DNA of 64,000 nucleotides, taken from NCBI RefSeq assembly GCF_042667405.1, contig NZ_JBHVAL010000020.1, positions 1 to 64,000 of the forward strand. The letters run 5' to 3'. This DNA comes from Arthrobacter sp042667405 (GTDB lineage: Bacteria; Actinomycetota; Actinomycetes; Actinomycetales; Micrococcaceae). Below the pieces are notes generated by a model that did not search any database, was not told where the DNA came from, and saw nothing but the letters and a program-made list of their open reading frames with translations. The translations under genes and the position numbers were made by a program. Of the stretch, positions 1 to 7,403 are shown in pieces (the stretch's first letter is position 1; every line of letters begins with the position of its first letter).

Positions 1-2
1 TT

Positions 3-59
3 GATCATCGGTCGGCGGTGCCGGAGCACCTTAACAGCATCCTGAAAACCGTTTATTAA
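3..59 (+). CDS. possible 3' end of a gene cut by the window edge
   Basis: An open frame runs from the window edge to a TAA at 57-59 and ends in the residues SAVPEHLNSILKTVY. Its codons look coding, but only 18 residues are visible, so no family can be named. It would be convergent with the small membrane protein gene at 317-532, which would place the repeat cluster at 170-316 between two gene ends. It could also be chance. Confidence 0.25.
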   Translation, partial: DHRSAVPEHLNSILKTVY

Positions 60-169
60 GTCCAGTCGATGCACTAACAAGCTGTTGAATCTTTTATGAC
101 TGACCGGTCACACGCCGGTGTCCCGGCGAGCTGTGCGACCGCAACCAAGCATGCCCCACACCACCGACA

Positions 170-316
170 CTAGGTGGCGGTACAGCCAAACTAGGTGCTG
201 AAAAGGCCCAATCTAGGTGCTGATCTGGCCCAAATTAGGTGGTGATCCGGTCCGTCTAGGTGCTGAAACACCCAAAAAGCCCCCAAAATGAGCGCTCACG
301 CATCCCCACCTAGGTA
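170..316 (+). repeat. CTAGGTG repeat cluster A (helically phased)
   Basis: CTAGGTG or TTAGGTG begins at 170, 191, 213, 235 and 256, at intervals of 21, 22, 22 and 21 bp. A further CTAGGT begins at 310, 54 bp on. The unit resembles CTAGGTGCTGA followed by a CCCAAA-like tail. After the last close unit comes CCCCCAAAATGAGCGCTCAC (281-300), whose TGAGCGCTCA is a perfect palindrome. Three other clusters in the window share this design. The spacing of two helical turns suggests a protein bound along one DNA face; that is inference. Confidence 0.8.
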
Positions 317-532
317 TTAGCGAGGCAAAGTGGACAGCCGGGGCTTCGCAAACAGCCAGGCCAGAATTCCAAAGAGCGGGACCGCGAACATCAGGAGGAC
401 CCAGAGCACCCTGGCGGTTTGAGTCAGGCGGGTTTCGCCGAGGATATCGAACAAGCCCCAAATGATCGATCCCACGACAAAGAGTGCGGCGGCTCCCGCC
501 AGGATCGCTGGTAACAACTGCAGAGCTTCCAT
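317..532 (-). CDS. small PLDc_N-type membrane protein
   Basis: The protein has 71 residues and two membrane segments, about residues 7-28 and 41-60, joined by a short charged loop. The pattern (IIWGLFDIL, then a W-x-L segment ending FGILAWLFAKPR) fits the PLDc_N family, the two-helix module also found at the N-terminus of cardiolipin synthases, here on its own. The ATG at 532 was chosen because AGGGGGA lies just upstream; the open frame extends further but looks non-coding there. The stop lies directly next to repeat cluster A. Its function is not known. Confidence 0.7.
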   Translation of the reverse strand: MEALQLLPAILAGAAALFVVGSIIWGLFDILGETRLTQTARVLWVLLMFAVPLFGILAWLFAKPRLSTLPR

Positions 533-579
533 GCCGTTCCCCCTTGAACCTGCTGTTTCCCTGCAATGTAGCAGCCGGT

Positions 580-1140
580 CTAGGTGCCGAGCAGTGCCCG
601 CACATATGAGCTCAGGTCTTTCGTGACCAAGAGCGTGGGAGTTGATGGGACTCGCGTGGCGAGCCACATGAACACCCGACCATGGGAACCGGCGACTAAC
701 CCCCGGACTTCAGGAAGTTCAAGACTCCACCCGACGGTTGCGACGCCGTTGATGGCTATGGACGTCGGCTGGGCGCTGGCGCTGGCGAGTGCCCGGAGCA
801 GTTCCGTGGGATTCGTGGCAACCATTTGACCAAGACCAAATCGAACAAGTTCCTTGGCTAGAAGGTCAATAAGCTGCCCGGCACCCAGTGGATGGTTGAG
901 AACGGGCTTGAGGGTGACCAGCCATTCTGTCGGTGGGCTGGTTTCACTTTCAATAGGCGGATGGTCGAAGCGTGCATCGACCACGAGCCCTGTCTCGACT
1001 TCCGATGGACCCGAGATGGAGAGCGGGCTCGGCGCGGTAGCAGAGAATCCGTAGGCGAACTGGCCGAATTCCTCCGCGCGGGAGCTGCGAGCTCGACGGG
1101 CATCCTCCGATACTGAATAGTCGTTTGCCGCTTGATACAT
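580..1140 (-). CDS. hypothetical protein
   Basis: The protein has about 186 residues and I recognise no family. It has no signal peptide or membrane segment. The first 45 residues are polar and probably disordered; the rest reads like a compact alpha/beta domain (WLVTLKPVLNHPLGAGQLID, then hydrophobic strands near the C-terminus). The ATG at 1140 has GGTGG six bases upstream; a second in-frame ATG at 1152 is possible. The stop codon is part of a lone CTAGGTG at 580-586, the same word as in the repeat clusters. The next gene upstream is a truncated remnant, so context gives no hint of role. Confidence 0.55.
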   Translation of the reverse strand: MYQAANDYSVSEDARRARSSRAEEFGQFAYGFSATAPSPLSISGPSEVETGLVVDARFDHPPIESETSPPTEWLVTLKPVLNHPLGAGQLIDLLAKELVRFGLGQMVATNPTELLRALASASAQPTSIAINGVATVGWSLELPEVRGLVAGSHGRVFMWLATRVPSTPTLLVTKDLSSYVRALLGT

Positions 1141-1210
1141 AGATCCACCCATACGAGTGATTCTCCACCTACTTCGAGCTATAGGCGGGAACCCGTCACC
1201 GCGGCGATCC

Positions 1211-1588
1211 CTAGCCCACGCTCACCAGCACCTGCTCGATCCGCGCGAGCAGGCCCGGCCAGCCGTTCCCCATGCCCTCGATGGCCTGGCGTCCCATGGG
1301 CGAGTCCAGGTTGAAGCCGGCGTGTTCGCAGTGAAGTGTGGTCCCGGCGTCGACCGTTTCCAGCGTCCAGTTGATGGTCGTATCCAAGGTGTCTTCGGCG
1401 AAGACGAAAGTGATCGACTCACCAGGCTCGACGGCGGTGACTTCGCACTGCTGCTGGCCCCAGGCGCCCATGTCCATGGTGAACCGGTGCCCCACGACGG
1501 GCGCGATGTCCCCGGGGGCCCACCAGCGGGCGAGGAGTTCCGGCGTCGTCAGCGCGGCCCACACTGATTCTTTGGGGTGGGGGAAGGT
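1211..1588 (-). pseudogene. AHSA1/SRPBCC domain protein, 5'-truncated
   Basis: The frame encodes an AHSA1-type START/SRPBCC domain: PELLARWWAPGD, then FTMDMGAWGQQQCEVTAVEPGE, the usual strands and a C-terminal helix (GMGNGWPGLLARIEQVL). A GTG at 1564 could serve as a start but has no ribosome binding site. Homology-like sequence (TFPHPKES) continues upstream of it until the frame meets the hairpin after the agmatine deiminase gene. Full-length family members have about 20 more residues at the N-terminus. I infer that the 5' end was lost when this sequence was joined to the agmatine operon. A short functional protein from the GTG cannot be excluded. Confidence 0.6.
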
Positions 1589-1610
1589 GCCAGGTCCGCT
1601 AACGCCAGCA

Positions 1611-1644
1611 GCCCGCCGTCGTGCTTTTAGGCACGACGGCGGGC
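1611..1644 (-). terminator. hairpin terminator after aguA
   Basis: GCCCGCCGTCGTGC pairs perfectly with its reverse complement (14-bp stem, 1611-1624 with 1631-1644) around a TTTTAG loop. It begins 14 bp past the stop of the agmatine deiminase gene. No T tract follows, so it may act as a strong GC hairpin in either direction. Confidence 0.75.
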
Positions 1645-1657
1645 TGCCGCGGCTACA

Positions 1658-2677
1658 TCAGACGGCCGGTTGATGCTGCGTGATGCAGTGGATACCGCCG
1701 CCCCGGGCGAAGATCGCGTGGGCGTCCACGGTGACAACTTTGCGTCCCGGATAGGCCTGCTCGAGGATCCTCCGGGCTTTGGCGTCGGCAGGGTCATCGA
1801 AGCTGCAGGCGATCACGCCACCGTTGACCACAAGATGGTTGATGTAGCTGTAGTCCACCCAATCGAGCTCGTCGCGAAGCGTCTCAGGGGCTGGTACTTC
1901 CACGATGTCCCACGCACGTCCCTGCGCGTCCCGGGTCCGGGCGAGCATCGCGATGATGCCCGCTGTGACCTCGAAGTCCGGGTGGGCAGGGTTGCGTTGG
2001 GAGTGGACCAGCAGGACGCCGGGCGATGGGATGGCGGCGACGATATCCACGTGCCCGCGCGTTCCCAGATCCTGCGCGTCGCGGGTCAATCCACGCGGCA
2101 ACCAGATGACGTGCGTGGCGCCGATGGTTCGGGCCAGCTCGGCTTCGACGTCGGCCTTGCTCAGCTCGGGGTTCCGGAACTTGTCCAGCTGCACGGTCTC
2201 GGTGACCAACACCGTTCCGAGGCCGTCCACCTGGATCCCGCCGCCTTCGTTGACCAACGGGCTCTGGACCAACTCGGCCCCAGCCTGGCGCACTACTCGC
2301 TCGCCGACCTGGGAGTCCCTGTCCCAGCTGGCCCAGTCCTGCTGGCCCCACCCGTTGAAGACCCAGTCCACCCCACCCAGCCTGCCGTCGTCGCCGATCA
2401 CGAAGGTGGGCCCGATGTCCCGCATCCACGCATCGTCAAGAGGCGCTGCCACCAGATCGATCTCCGGCGAGAGGTAGGTCCGCGCGATCTCTACATCCGG
2501 CGGGTCCACCACCATGGTGACGGGCTCGAATTCCAGCACGGCGTGAGCCACGGCGGCCCAGGCGGTCCGGGCCTCGTGGGTTTCCTCCGCAGTGTTTCCG
2601 ATCGAAGAGCGCTCCGGCGGGAACGCCATCCAGACTCGTTCCTGGCGGGCCGTCTCGCTCGGCATCATCCAGCTCAT
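1658..2677 (-). CDS. aguA: agmatine deiminase
   Basis: The product (339 residues) belongs to the peptidylarginine/agmatine deiminase family, which converts agmatine to N-carbamoylputrescine and ammonia in the cytosol. Visible marks are MAFPPE near the start, DDAWMRDIGPTFV, the NEGGGIQVDG segment, a GHVD histidine region and the C-terminal nucleophile cysteine in GGGIHCITQHQP. Length is normal for AguA. The ATG at 2677 overlaps the TGA of the upstream amidohydrolase gene (ATGA), so translation is probably coupled. The neighbour carries out the next step of the same pathway, which strengthens the call over a peptidylarginine deiminase. Confidence 0.9.
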   Translation of the reverse strand: MSWMMPSETARQERVWMAFPPERSSIGNTAEETHEARTAWAAVAHAVLEFEPVTMVVDPPDVEIARTYLSPEIDLVAAPLDDAWMRDIGPTFVIGDDGRLGGVDWVFNGWGQQDWASWDRDSQVGERVVRQAGAELVQSPLVNEGGGIQVDGLGTVLVTETVQLDKFRNPELSKADVEAELARTIGATHVIWLPRGLTRDAQDLGTRGHVDIVAAIPSPGVLLVHSQRNPAHPDFEVTAGIIAMLARTRDAQGRAWDIVEVPAPETLRDELDWVDYSYINHLVVNGGVIACSFDDPADAKARRILEQAYPGRKVVTVDAHAIFARGGGIHCITQHQPAV

Positions 2678-3663
2678 GGCCGGCCCGTGGTCTGGGCGGC
2701 AGAGGTGGCGCCGTGCGGGTGGTCGAAGTCGACGTCGCGGGTGAGTTCGGCGTACGTGTCCGGACGACGCGTGGTCAGGAACGGGAACAGATCCAGCCAG
2801 TCCTTGCGCTGATCCAGATCGAGGTCGGCCACCAACACGGCTTCCTGGTCCCGCGGTGCCTGGACCAGGACGCGGCCGTAGGGGTCGGAGATGAACGAGG
2901 ACCCGTAGAAGGTGATGTCGCCTTCGTCGCCGGTCCGGTTGGGGACCACCATGAACGTGCCGTTCGTAATGCCGTGCCCGGTGATGACGTGCTGCCACAG
3001 CGGCTGGTGGTCGAACTCCGGGAAGGTGGGCTCAGAGCCGATCGCGGTGGGGTAGACCAGGATTTCGGCACCGCCCAGTGAATACAGCCGCGCGACCTCC
3101 GGGAACCATTCGTCCCAGCAGGTGGGAAGTCCGACGGCGGCATGGTCCAGTTCCGCTGGACGGTACACCGGGTAGGCGTCCTCGGCCGGGCCGGCCCGGA
3201 AATAGGTGTCCTCGTAGTAGCCCGCACTGACCGGGATGTGGGTCTTGCGGGTTCGTGCGAGCAGCTCGCCCTGGGGTGAGACGAGGATGGCGGTGTTGAA
3301 GCCCAGGCCGTCGCTTGCGTCTGCTCGCTCGTAGAGGGATGCGTGGACTGTGACGCCGTGGGTGCGGGCCGCGTTGGCGGCGAACTCGAAGGTGGGGCCG
3401 GTGAGCAGGTCTTCGGCATTCCGGCCCGGGTTCTTGTCGGCCCGGACGTTTGCCGGGTATTTCGAGAGGGTGAGTTCCGGCAGGAAGACGGCGGCAGCAC
3501 CGGCGTCGGCCGCTTTGCCGATCGCCTGGGTGAGCACCGAGGTGAGTTCTGCTGGGTCTTCCCGCCAGTGGTGCTGGACCAGGGCCACGCGGAGCGGCTT
3601 CCGGGTGGTTTCCTGGTTGCGGGCGAAGGATACGGGCGGTTCGGTGTTGACGATGAGGTCCAT
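2674..3663 (-). CDS. aguB: N-carbamoylputrescine amidohydrolase (nitrilase superfamily)
   Basis: A carbon-nitrogen hydrolase of 329 residues. The Glu-Lys-Cys triad is visible: FLPELT (Glu), RKTHIP (Lys) and PTCWDEWFPE (Cys). The CWDEWFPE form is typical of N-carbamoylputrescine and beta-ureidopropionase-like enzymes. It would hydrolyse N-carbamoylputrescine to putrescine, CO2 and ammonia. The coupled gene downstream is agmatine deiminase, so together they give the two-step agmatine to putrescine route. The first 24 residues precede the hydrolase fold and may be an extension; the ATG at 3663 has AGGA about ten bases upstream. The TetR gene ends 84 bp upstream on the same strand. Confidence 0.88.
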   Translation of the reverse strand: MDLIVNTEPPVSFARNQETTRKPLRVALVQHHWREDPAELTSVLTQAIGKAADAGAAAVFLPELTLSKYPANVRADKNPGRNAEDLLTGPTFEFAANAARTHGVTVHASLYERADASDGLGFNTAILVSPQGELLARTRKTHIPVSAGYYEDTYFRAGPAEDAYPVYRPAELDHAAVGLPTCWDEWFPEVARLYSLGGAEILVYPTAIGSEPTFPEFDHQPLWQHVITGHGITNGTFMVVPNRTGDEGDITFYGSSFISDPYGRVLVQAPRDQEAVLVADLDLDQRKDWLDLFPFLTTRRPDTYAELTRDVDFDHPHGATSAAQTTGRP

Positions 3664-3747
3664 GGTGGTGCGTCCTAACGGGACCCTAGGGGTCCTTGCA
3701 TGATGGTTCGATTCCGGCGGAATCGCGTCGTTTGATGTGTGGGAGGT

Positions 3748-4353
3748 TCATTTGCCCAGCCCCTGTGTGGCAGTTTCCTGGGGGCTCGCGGGGCGTGTTG
3801 CGGTGAGTGAGTCAATTGCGGTGGTCAGCAGCGAACGGGCGTGCTCGGTGGTGATGAATCCGTTGAGCCAGCGGCCGGAGATGCCCTCGACCAGGCTGGT
3901 GAGGATCTCCGCGGTCACTGCGGCTTCTTCCTCGCTGGTGCCTTCGTTGGCGGCGGCCAGGGCCTGTGCGATTTCCCGGTTCCACTCCGTGGTGGTCCGG
4001 GACAGCGGCTCTGCCAGTTCCTGTTCGAAGATGGTGCAGGCCCTGAGTTCGTTCCAGGCCACTGAATTCCTGCGGACGTCGGCGTCGTCCTTGATTTCGT
4101 CAAGGAGGAGGTGCCGGACGTGGCGGGAAGGATCCACGGTGTTGGGGGAGGAGGGGTCGTCCTTGCTGACCTGCTTGTTGATGTGTTCCAGCGTTGCGGC
4201 AAGCAGACCGGCCCGGTCAGTGAAGTGGTAGTACAGCAGGCCCGGTGAAACTCCGGCCTCTGCAGCGACATCGTTGACCCGCATTCCCCGCACGCCGCTC
4301 CGGGCGATGCATGTGGTGGCGGCGTTGAGGATCCTGACTAATTTTTCACTCAT
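3748..4353 (-). CDS. TetR-family regulator of the agmatine operon
   Basis: The protein has 201 residues. An N-terminal helix-turn-helix (residues about 8-55) reads RMRVNDVAAEAGVSPGLLYYHFTDRAGLL, the classical TetR pattern, and is followed by an all-helical ligand domain. The gene lies inside the operon: its ATG at 4353 overlaps the stop of the permease gene by 8 bp, and aguB follows. The ligand may be agmatine or putrescine (inference). Two similar inverted repeats, one in front of the permease gene and one over this gene's own start codon, are the likely operators. Confidence 0.85.
   Translation of the reverse strand: MSEKLVRILNAATTCIARSGVRGMRVNDVAAEAGVSPGLLYYHFTDRAGLLAATLEHINKQVSKDDPSSPNTVDPSRHVRHLLLDEIKDDADVRRNSVAWNELRACTIFEQELAEPLSRTTTEWNREIAQALAAANEGTSEEEAAVTAEILTSLVEGISGRWLNGFITTEHARSLLTTAIDSLTATRPASPQETATQGLGK
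4335..4352. promoter_or_regulatory. second candidate TetR operator over the tetR start
   Basis: TGACTAATTTTTCACTCA matches the upstream palindrome TGACTGAATTTTCAGTCA at 15 of 18 positions and overlaps the tetR start codon. It lies within coding sequence, so its similarity could be chance. A roadblock or internal autoregulation site is the inference. Confidence 0.4.
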
Positions 4354-5860
4354 GGTTTGACAGTAATACGTGCTCACCTCCTGCCTGTGCGGACTCGGTG
4401 CTGAGGGCAGCTTCCGGCCAGATCCATTCGGCGAGCAGGTAGCCGGCACCGCCTATCAGCGTGGACCCGATGAAGCTGAGGTCGATGCCCCCGGCGAGCT
4501 GCGAGAGCGGCCCGGTATAAAGGGACGTGTCGGTTGCGAGCAGGCCGAACGCTGAGCCGATGGCCCACGGAATGACGGCGCGCAGGTTCCAGCCGTTGCT
4601 GAACCAGTACCGACCACGCGGGCCGTTGGCGCGGAACAGTTGGAGATCCTTGGCGTGGTACTTGCCGCGACGGACCAGCAGGAACCCCAGGACGTTGATG
4701 GCCACCCACGGCCCGGCGAACCCGTTGAGCACCAGCGTCATGGCGGTGATGGAGTCCACCGCGTTGAAGACGAACACCCCCAGGTAAAGCAGTCCGACGG
4801 CGATGACCGACGTGATGAGGGTGGTGTGGATGCGGCGCAGGCGGGGGAAAAGGGCTTCGAGGTCCAAGCCGCTGGCGTACAGGTTGAGCACACCCTGGCC
4901 GAGACCGCCCGCCAACGCGATGATGAGGATCGGCAGCAGGTACCAGGCCGGGGCCGACCTCACCAGATCGGCGACGTAGGAACCACCAAGCTCGGGGATG
5001 GCCGACGCCGTGAAAGCGCCGAAAAGCGCTGTGACAAACAGGCCAAGGAAGACGCCGAGGCAGGTGGCAGCGACAACGGAACGGTCCGAGTGGTCCTTCC
5101 GGGAGATCCGACGGCTGTAGTCGCCCAGAGTTGGCGCGTAGGACAACGGCCCTCCCACGGAAATGACGGCGGACAGGATCCATGTGGGCCAGAAGTCGCC
5201 CAGGAGAAAGTCCGCGTGCACGTTCGTGGGGCTGAAGGTCGGAGCAAAAGCGACGACGCCGATGAGCAGCAGAATGCCGACGACGGGCGCCACGAACTTC
5301 TGCATGGCCACCACTGTTCCGTGGCCGAAGAGGGCTACAAGGACGATTTCCAGGGAGATCACTGCATAGCCGATTGCCAGGGTGGTGCCGTCGATAGGTA
5401 TCCCCAACAGCCGTTCGGCCGCAGCGACCAGGGCGTCACCGGAGGTCCAAACCGCGATGGCCGCGTAGGCCAGCGCGAACAAAAGAGTAAGTCCTGAACC
5501 GATCAACCGTCCGCGCGTACCGAAGTGCGCGGCGCTTGAAACGGTGTTGTTGGTGCCGGTCCGGGGTCCCAGCAGGGCCATGGGGGCGATGAGGGCTGTG
5601 CCCACAATGAGCCCGGTGAGGCTGGCCGTCGCTGCTCCGACGAAGTCCAGACCGAAGGTGATGGGAAGCCAGCCGAAAACGATGACGGAAAAAGCGAAGT
5701 TGCCGCCGAAGAACACTGTGAAGAGGTTCCGGGGACGGGAGGTGCGTTGGTCGTCGGGAATGTACTCGATGCCGGCCGACTCAATGCGGCCAAAGCGGTC
5801 TTTCTGCGCGGATGTTGCACCGGCGGAATCCGCGTCTTTGCGAATGCGCGTGCTGATCAT
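4346..5860 (-). CDS. NCS1-family permease, candidate agmatine importer
   Basis: A membrane protein of 504 residues with about 12 helices, in the NCS1 (nucleobase:cation symporter-1, cytosine/purine/allantoin permease) family. Family marks are a soluble N-terminus with GRIESAGIEYIPDDQR, then NLFTVFFGGNFAFS, a central GDYSRRI and NGFAGPWVAINVLGFLL. The ATG at 5860 has GAAAGG seven bases upstream; the open frame continues upstream but loses coding character. It is the first gene of the tetR-aguB-aguA operon, so agmatine or a related amine is the likely substrate. That is inference: the family mostly carries nucleobases. Confidence 0.8.
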   Translation of the reverse strand: MISTRIRKDADSAGATSAQKDRFGRIESAGIEYIPDDQRTSRPRNLFTVFFGGNFAFSVIVFGWLPITFGLDFVGAATASLTGLIVGTALIAPMALLGPRTGTNNTVSSAAHFGTRGRLIGSGLTLLFALAYAAIAVWTSGDALVAAAERLLGIPIDGTTLAIGYAVISLEIVLVALFGHGTVVAMQKFVAPVVGILLLIGVVAFAPTFSPTNVHADFLLGDFWPTWILSAVISVGGPLSYAPTLGDYSRRISRKDHSDRSVVAATCLGVFLGLFVTALFGAFTASAIPELGGSYVADLVRSAPAWYLLPILIIALAGGLGQGVLNLYASGLDLEALFPRLRRIHTTLITSVIAVGLLYLGVFVFNAVDSITAMTLVLNGFAGPWVAINVLGFLLVRRGKYHAKDLQLFRANGPRGRYWFSNGWNLRAVIPWAIGSAFGLLATDTSLYTGPLSQLAGGIDLSFIGSTLIGGAGYLLAEWIWPEAALSTESAQAGGEHVLLSNHE

Positions 5861-5913
5861 TGCAAGCCTTTCGTGAGCTGCATCACTCGATGCGTTGGTG
5901 ACAACTGTAATCC

Positions 5914-5931
5914 TGACTGAATTTTCAGTCA
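5914..5931. promoter_or_regulatory. candidate TetR operator upstream of the NCS1 permease
   Basis: TGACTGAATTTTCAGTCA is a perfect inverted repeat with 8-bp arms (TGACTGAA/TTCAGTCA) around TT. It lies 54-71 bp upstream of the permease start, where the operon promoter should be. Size and symmetry fit a TetR dimer site, and a related copy overlaps the tetR start. Confidence 0.6.
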
Positions 5932-6070
5932 AGGTGGGATGGGTTGGTCCACGCGCTCTGAGCAAGCCGTAACTCAAAGAGGTCGCGACGGCGGTCGATC
6001 TGATGGCGAAGTGGTGTCTGAATCGTTAGCTGCCTGCTATCGGCGAATTGCTGAACGTGCTTCGTCGACC

Positions 6071-6160
6071 CCTAGACGACTCTAATGAGCACTCATTTTT
6101 GGGCATTTGAGCACCTAATTTGAGTCATCGACCACCTAGTTTGCGCAATTCAACACCTAG
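6071..6160 (-). repeat. CTAGGTG repeat cluster B
   Basis: Read on the minus strand, CTAGGTG at 6160-6154, CTAGGTG at 6139-6133 and TTAGGTG at 6118-6112 are each 21 bp apart. Next comes CCCAAAAATGAGTGCTCA (6104-6087), then CTAGG at 6075-6071, 43 bp from the previous unit. The order of parts is the same as in cluster A. The cluster lies between the divergent NCS1 permease gene and the SdpC-like gene. Nothing else is seen in 5932-6210. Confidence 0.8.
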
Positions 6161-6220
6161 ACGGCAGTTTTCGGGTGGAGGCTGTGCGAGTCAAAGCAAG
6201 ATCGTTCTTGATTAGGAGCA

Positions 6221-6949
6221 ATGATGGTCCTGAATTACATCAGTAAGATCGAAGCAGTCCCGTCCGGCCGCCGCAAGCAGGCTCTCACCTGGAGGCGCAG
6301 GATTCTAAAGTCCGCAACAGTCCTTCTGGCGACTGCCACATTTCTGGCGTCCGTACCTCTCGGCGCTCAAGCGGCTACTACAAGTCCAAAAAAATCGCAT
6401 GATGACAAGACAGTCAGTACGACGACCCTCGTCGCCAATCCTGATCGGTTGGCGTCGAAGGCGCTTTTTCAGGCGATCGATAAAGCTCGGGAGGTAGACC
6501 CCATCGGCTTCGATGCGCGGGTGAAACTGATCTCGTCTTCCAAAGCCGTTTTGAAGTATGTGACCAGTTTCAAAGGTCTTGACCGAAGCATGCAAATTGA
6601 TGGATTAGCGGCATCAATGCCGACTGATGCGTTGAATGGGATGGTCGATCTGATGGAGAGGAAGATCGTTGAATACAAAGTTCAACCTGCTTCAGGATCA
6701 AGCAACTGGGTAACGATGATCGTCCACAAAGAGGCTTTCCAGCCGGACCAAGCTACTTCCGGCGATCTCACGACCTTTGGCTTGGGATCCTTACCGCAGT
6801 GCCCGTCTGCTTGGGCAGCATTCTGGGCCTGGTTTGCCTTTAATGCTGCCTTCTGTGGCCCCTTCGCTGCCTATCCTCCGGCGGCATTCGGTTGCGCTCT
6901 CGGTCTTGGCTTGGCGGGAATGGTCATTGACTTTAACAGGGGTTGCTGA
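6221..6949 (+). CDS. secreted SdpC-like toxin precursor (putative)
   Basis: The protein has 242 residues. A basic n-region (GRRKQALTWRRR) and a hydrophobic stretch ending in GAQA give a clear signal peptide, cut near residue 52. A polar helical middle part follows, and then an unusual C-terminal 50 residues that are Ala/Gly/Phe/Trp-rich and hydrophobic, with cysteines at 194, 212, 225 and 242. This layout (secreted precursor, helical middle, hydrophobic cysteine-bearing end) resembles Bacillus SdpC, from which the SDP killing peptide is cut. I see no sdpA or sdpB. A small polytopic membrane protein follows 13 bp downstream, as expected for an immunity gene. AGGAG lies two bases before the ATG at 6221. 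Function is inferred from layout only. Confidence 0.5.
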   Translation: MMVLNYISKIEAVPSGRRKQALTWRRRILKSATVLLATATFLASVPLGAQAATTSPKKSHDDKTVSTTTLVANPDRLASKALFQAIDKAREVDPIGFDARVKLISSSKAVLKYVTSFKGLDRSMQIDGLAASMPTDALNGMVDLMERKIVEYKVQPASGSSNWVTMIVHKEAFQPDQATSGDLTTFGLGSLPQCPSAWAAFWAWFAFNAAFCGPFAAYPPAAFGCALGLGLAGMVIDFNRGC

Positions 6950-6962
6950 CGGACTAACGAAC

Positions 6963-7322
6963 ATGACCAGGACTAAGCAATATTCGCTTTTCTTGTCGTT
7001 GATTCTGGGTGCTGGTGTATCAACAGTGGGTATCCTTCCCAAACCTGTCGTATTCCTCGCCGGAATTCTTCTAATAGTCCTCCTCGTTTGGGTGGCATCC
7101 TTTTACGGGATTTGGCGGTGGATTCCCTTCAAAGCAGGACATGCGGGTGTGACTGTCGTGGGCCTCGGAAGCGTGCTGGCAATAACATGTTCGTTGCTTC
7201 TGAGAGGGCAGGCTTGGTCCCTCATCGTTGTTCCACTTTTGAGTGTTGCGGTGACGGTTGGCATGTATCACTGGCTGACAACTTACGGGAGCTTTTCGCC
7301 GCATCGTAAGGAAGGCCAATGA
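6963..7322 (+). CDS. small polytopic membrane protein, candidate immunity protein
   Basis: The protein has 119 residues with four predicted membrane segments (about 7-23, 28-50, 62-80 and 86-104) and short polar ends. I do not recognise a family. The ATG at 6963 begins 13 bp after the stop of the secreted toxin-like gene and has no strong ribosome binding site, which suggests translational coupling. Codon use has lower GC than neighbouring core genes, as in the gene before it, so both may be recent arrivals. An immunity role is inferred from position and topology; it could also help export or processing. Confidence 0.5.
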   Translation: MTRTKQYSLFLSLILGAGVSTVGILPKPVVFLAGILLIVLLVWVASFYGIWRWIPFKAGHAGVTVVGLGSVLAITCSLLLRGQAWSLIVVPLLSVAVTVGMYHWLTTYGSFSPHRKEGQ

Positions 7323-7363
7323 CTACCGTGCCCAGTGCAGCGCAGTTGTAACGTTCTTCGGCA

Positions 7364-7403
7364 ACGTGAAGACCCGCAGGCCGAGGCTTGCGGGCCTTCA
7401 CGT
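7364..7403. terminator. bidirectional hairpin terminator
   Basis: ACGTGAAGACCCGCAGGCC pairs with GGCTTGCGGGCCTTCACGT around a short loop (stem up to 19 bp with mismatches). It lies between the plus-strand toxin/immunity pair and the minus-strand decayed gene, so it can serve both. Confidence 0.65.

Noticed and set aside
170..316. CRISPR or simple tandem repeat explanation for the CTAGGTG cluster
   Set aside because: Only 7-11 bases per unit are conserved and the rest differs, so it is neither CRISPR nor a recent tandem duplication.
1670..2812. Open frame of 380 codons on the plus strand
   Set aside because: It is antisense to aguA and aguB, which have full catalytic motifs; the frame is open only because of high GC.
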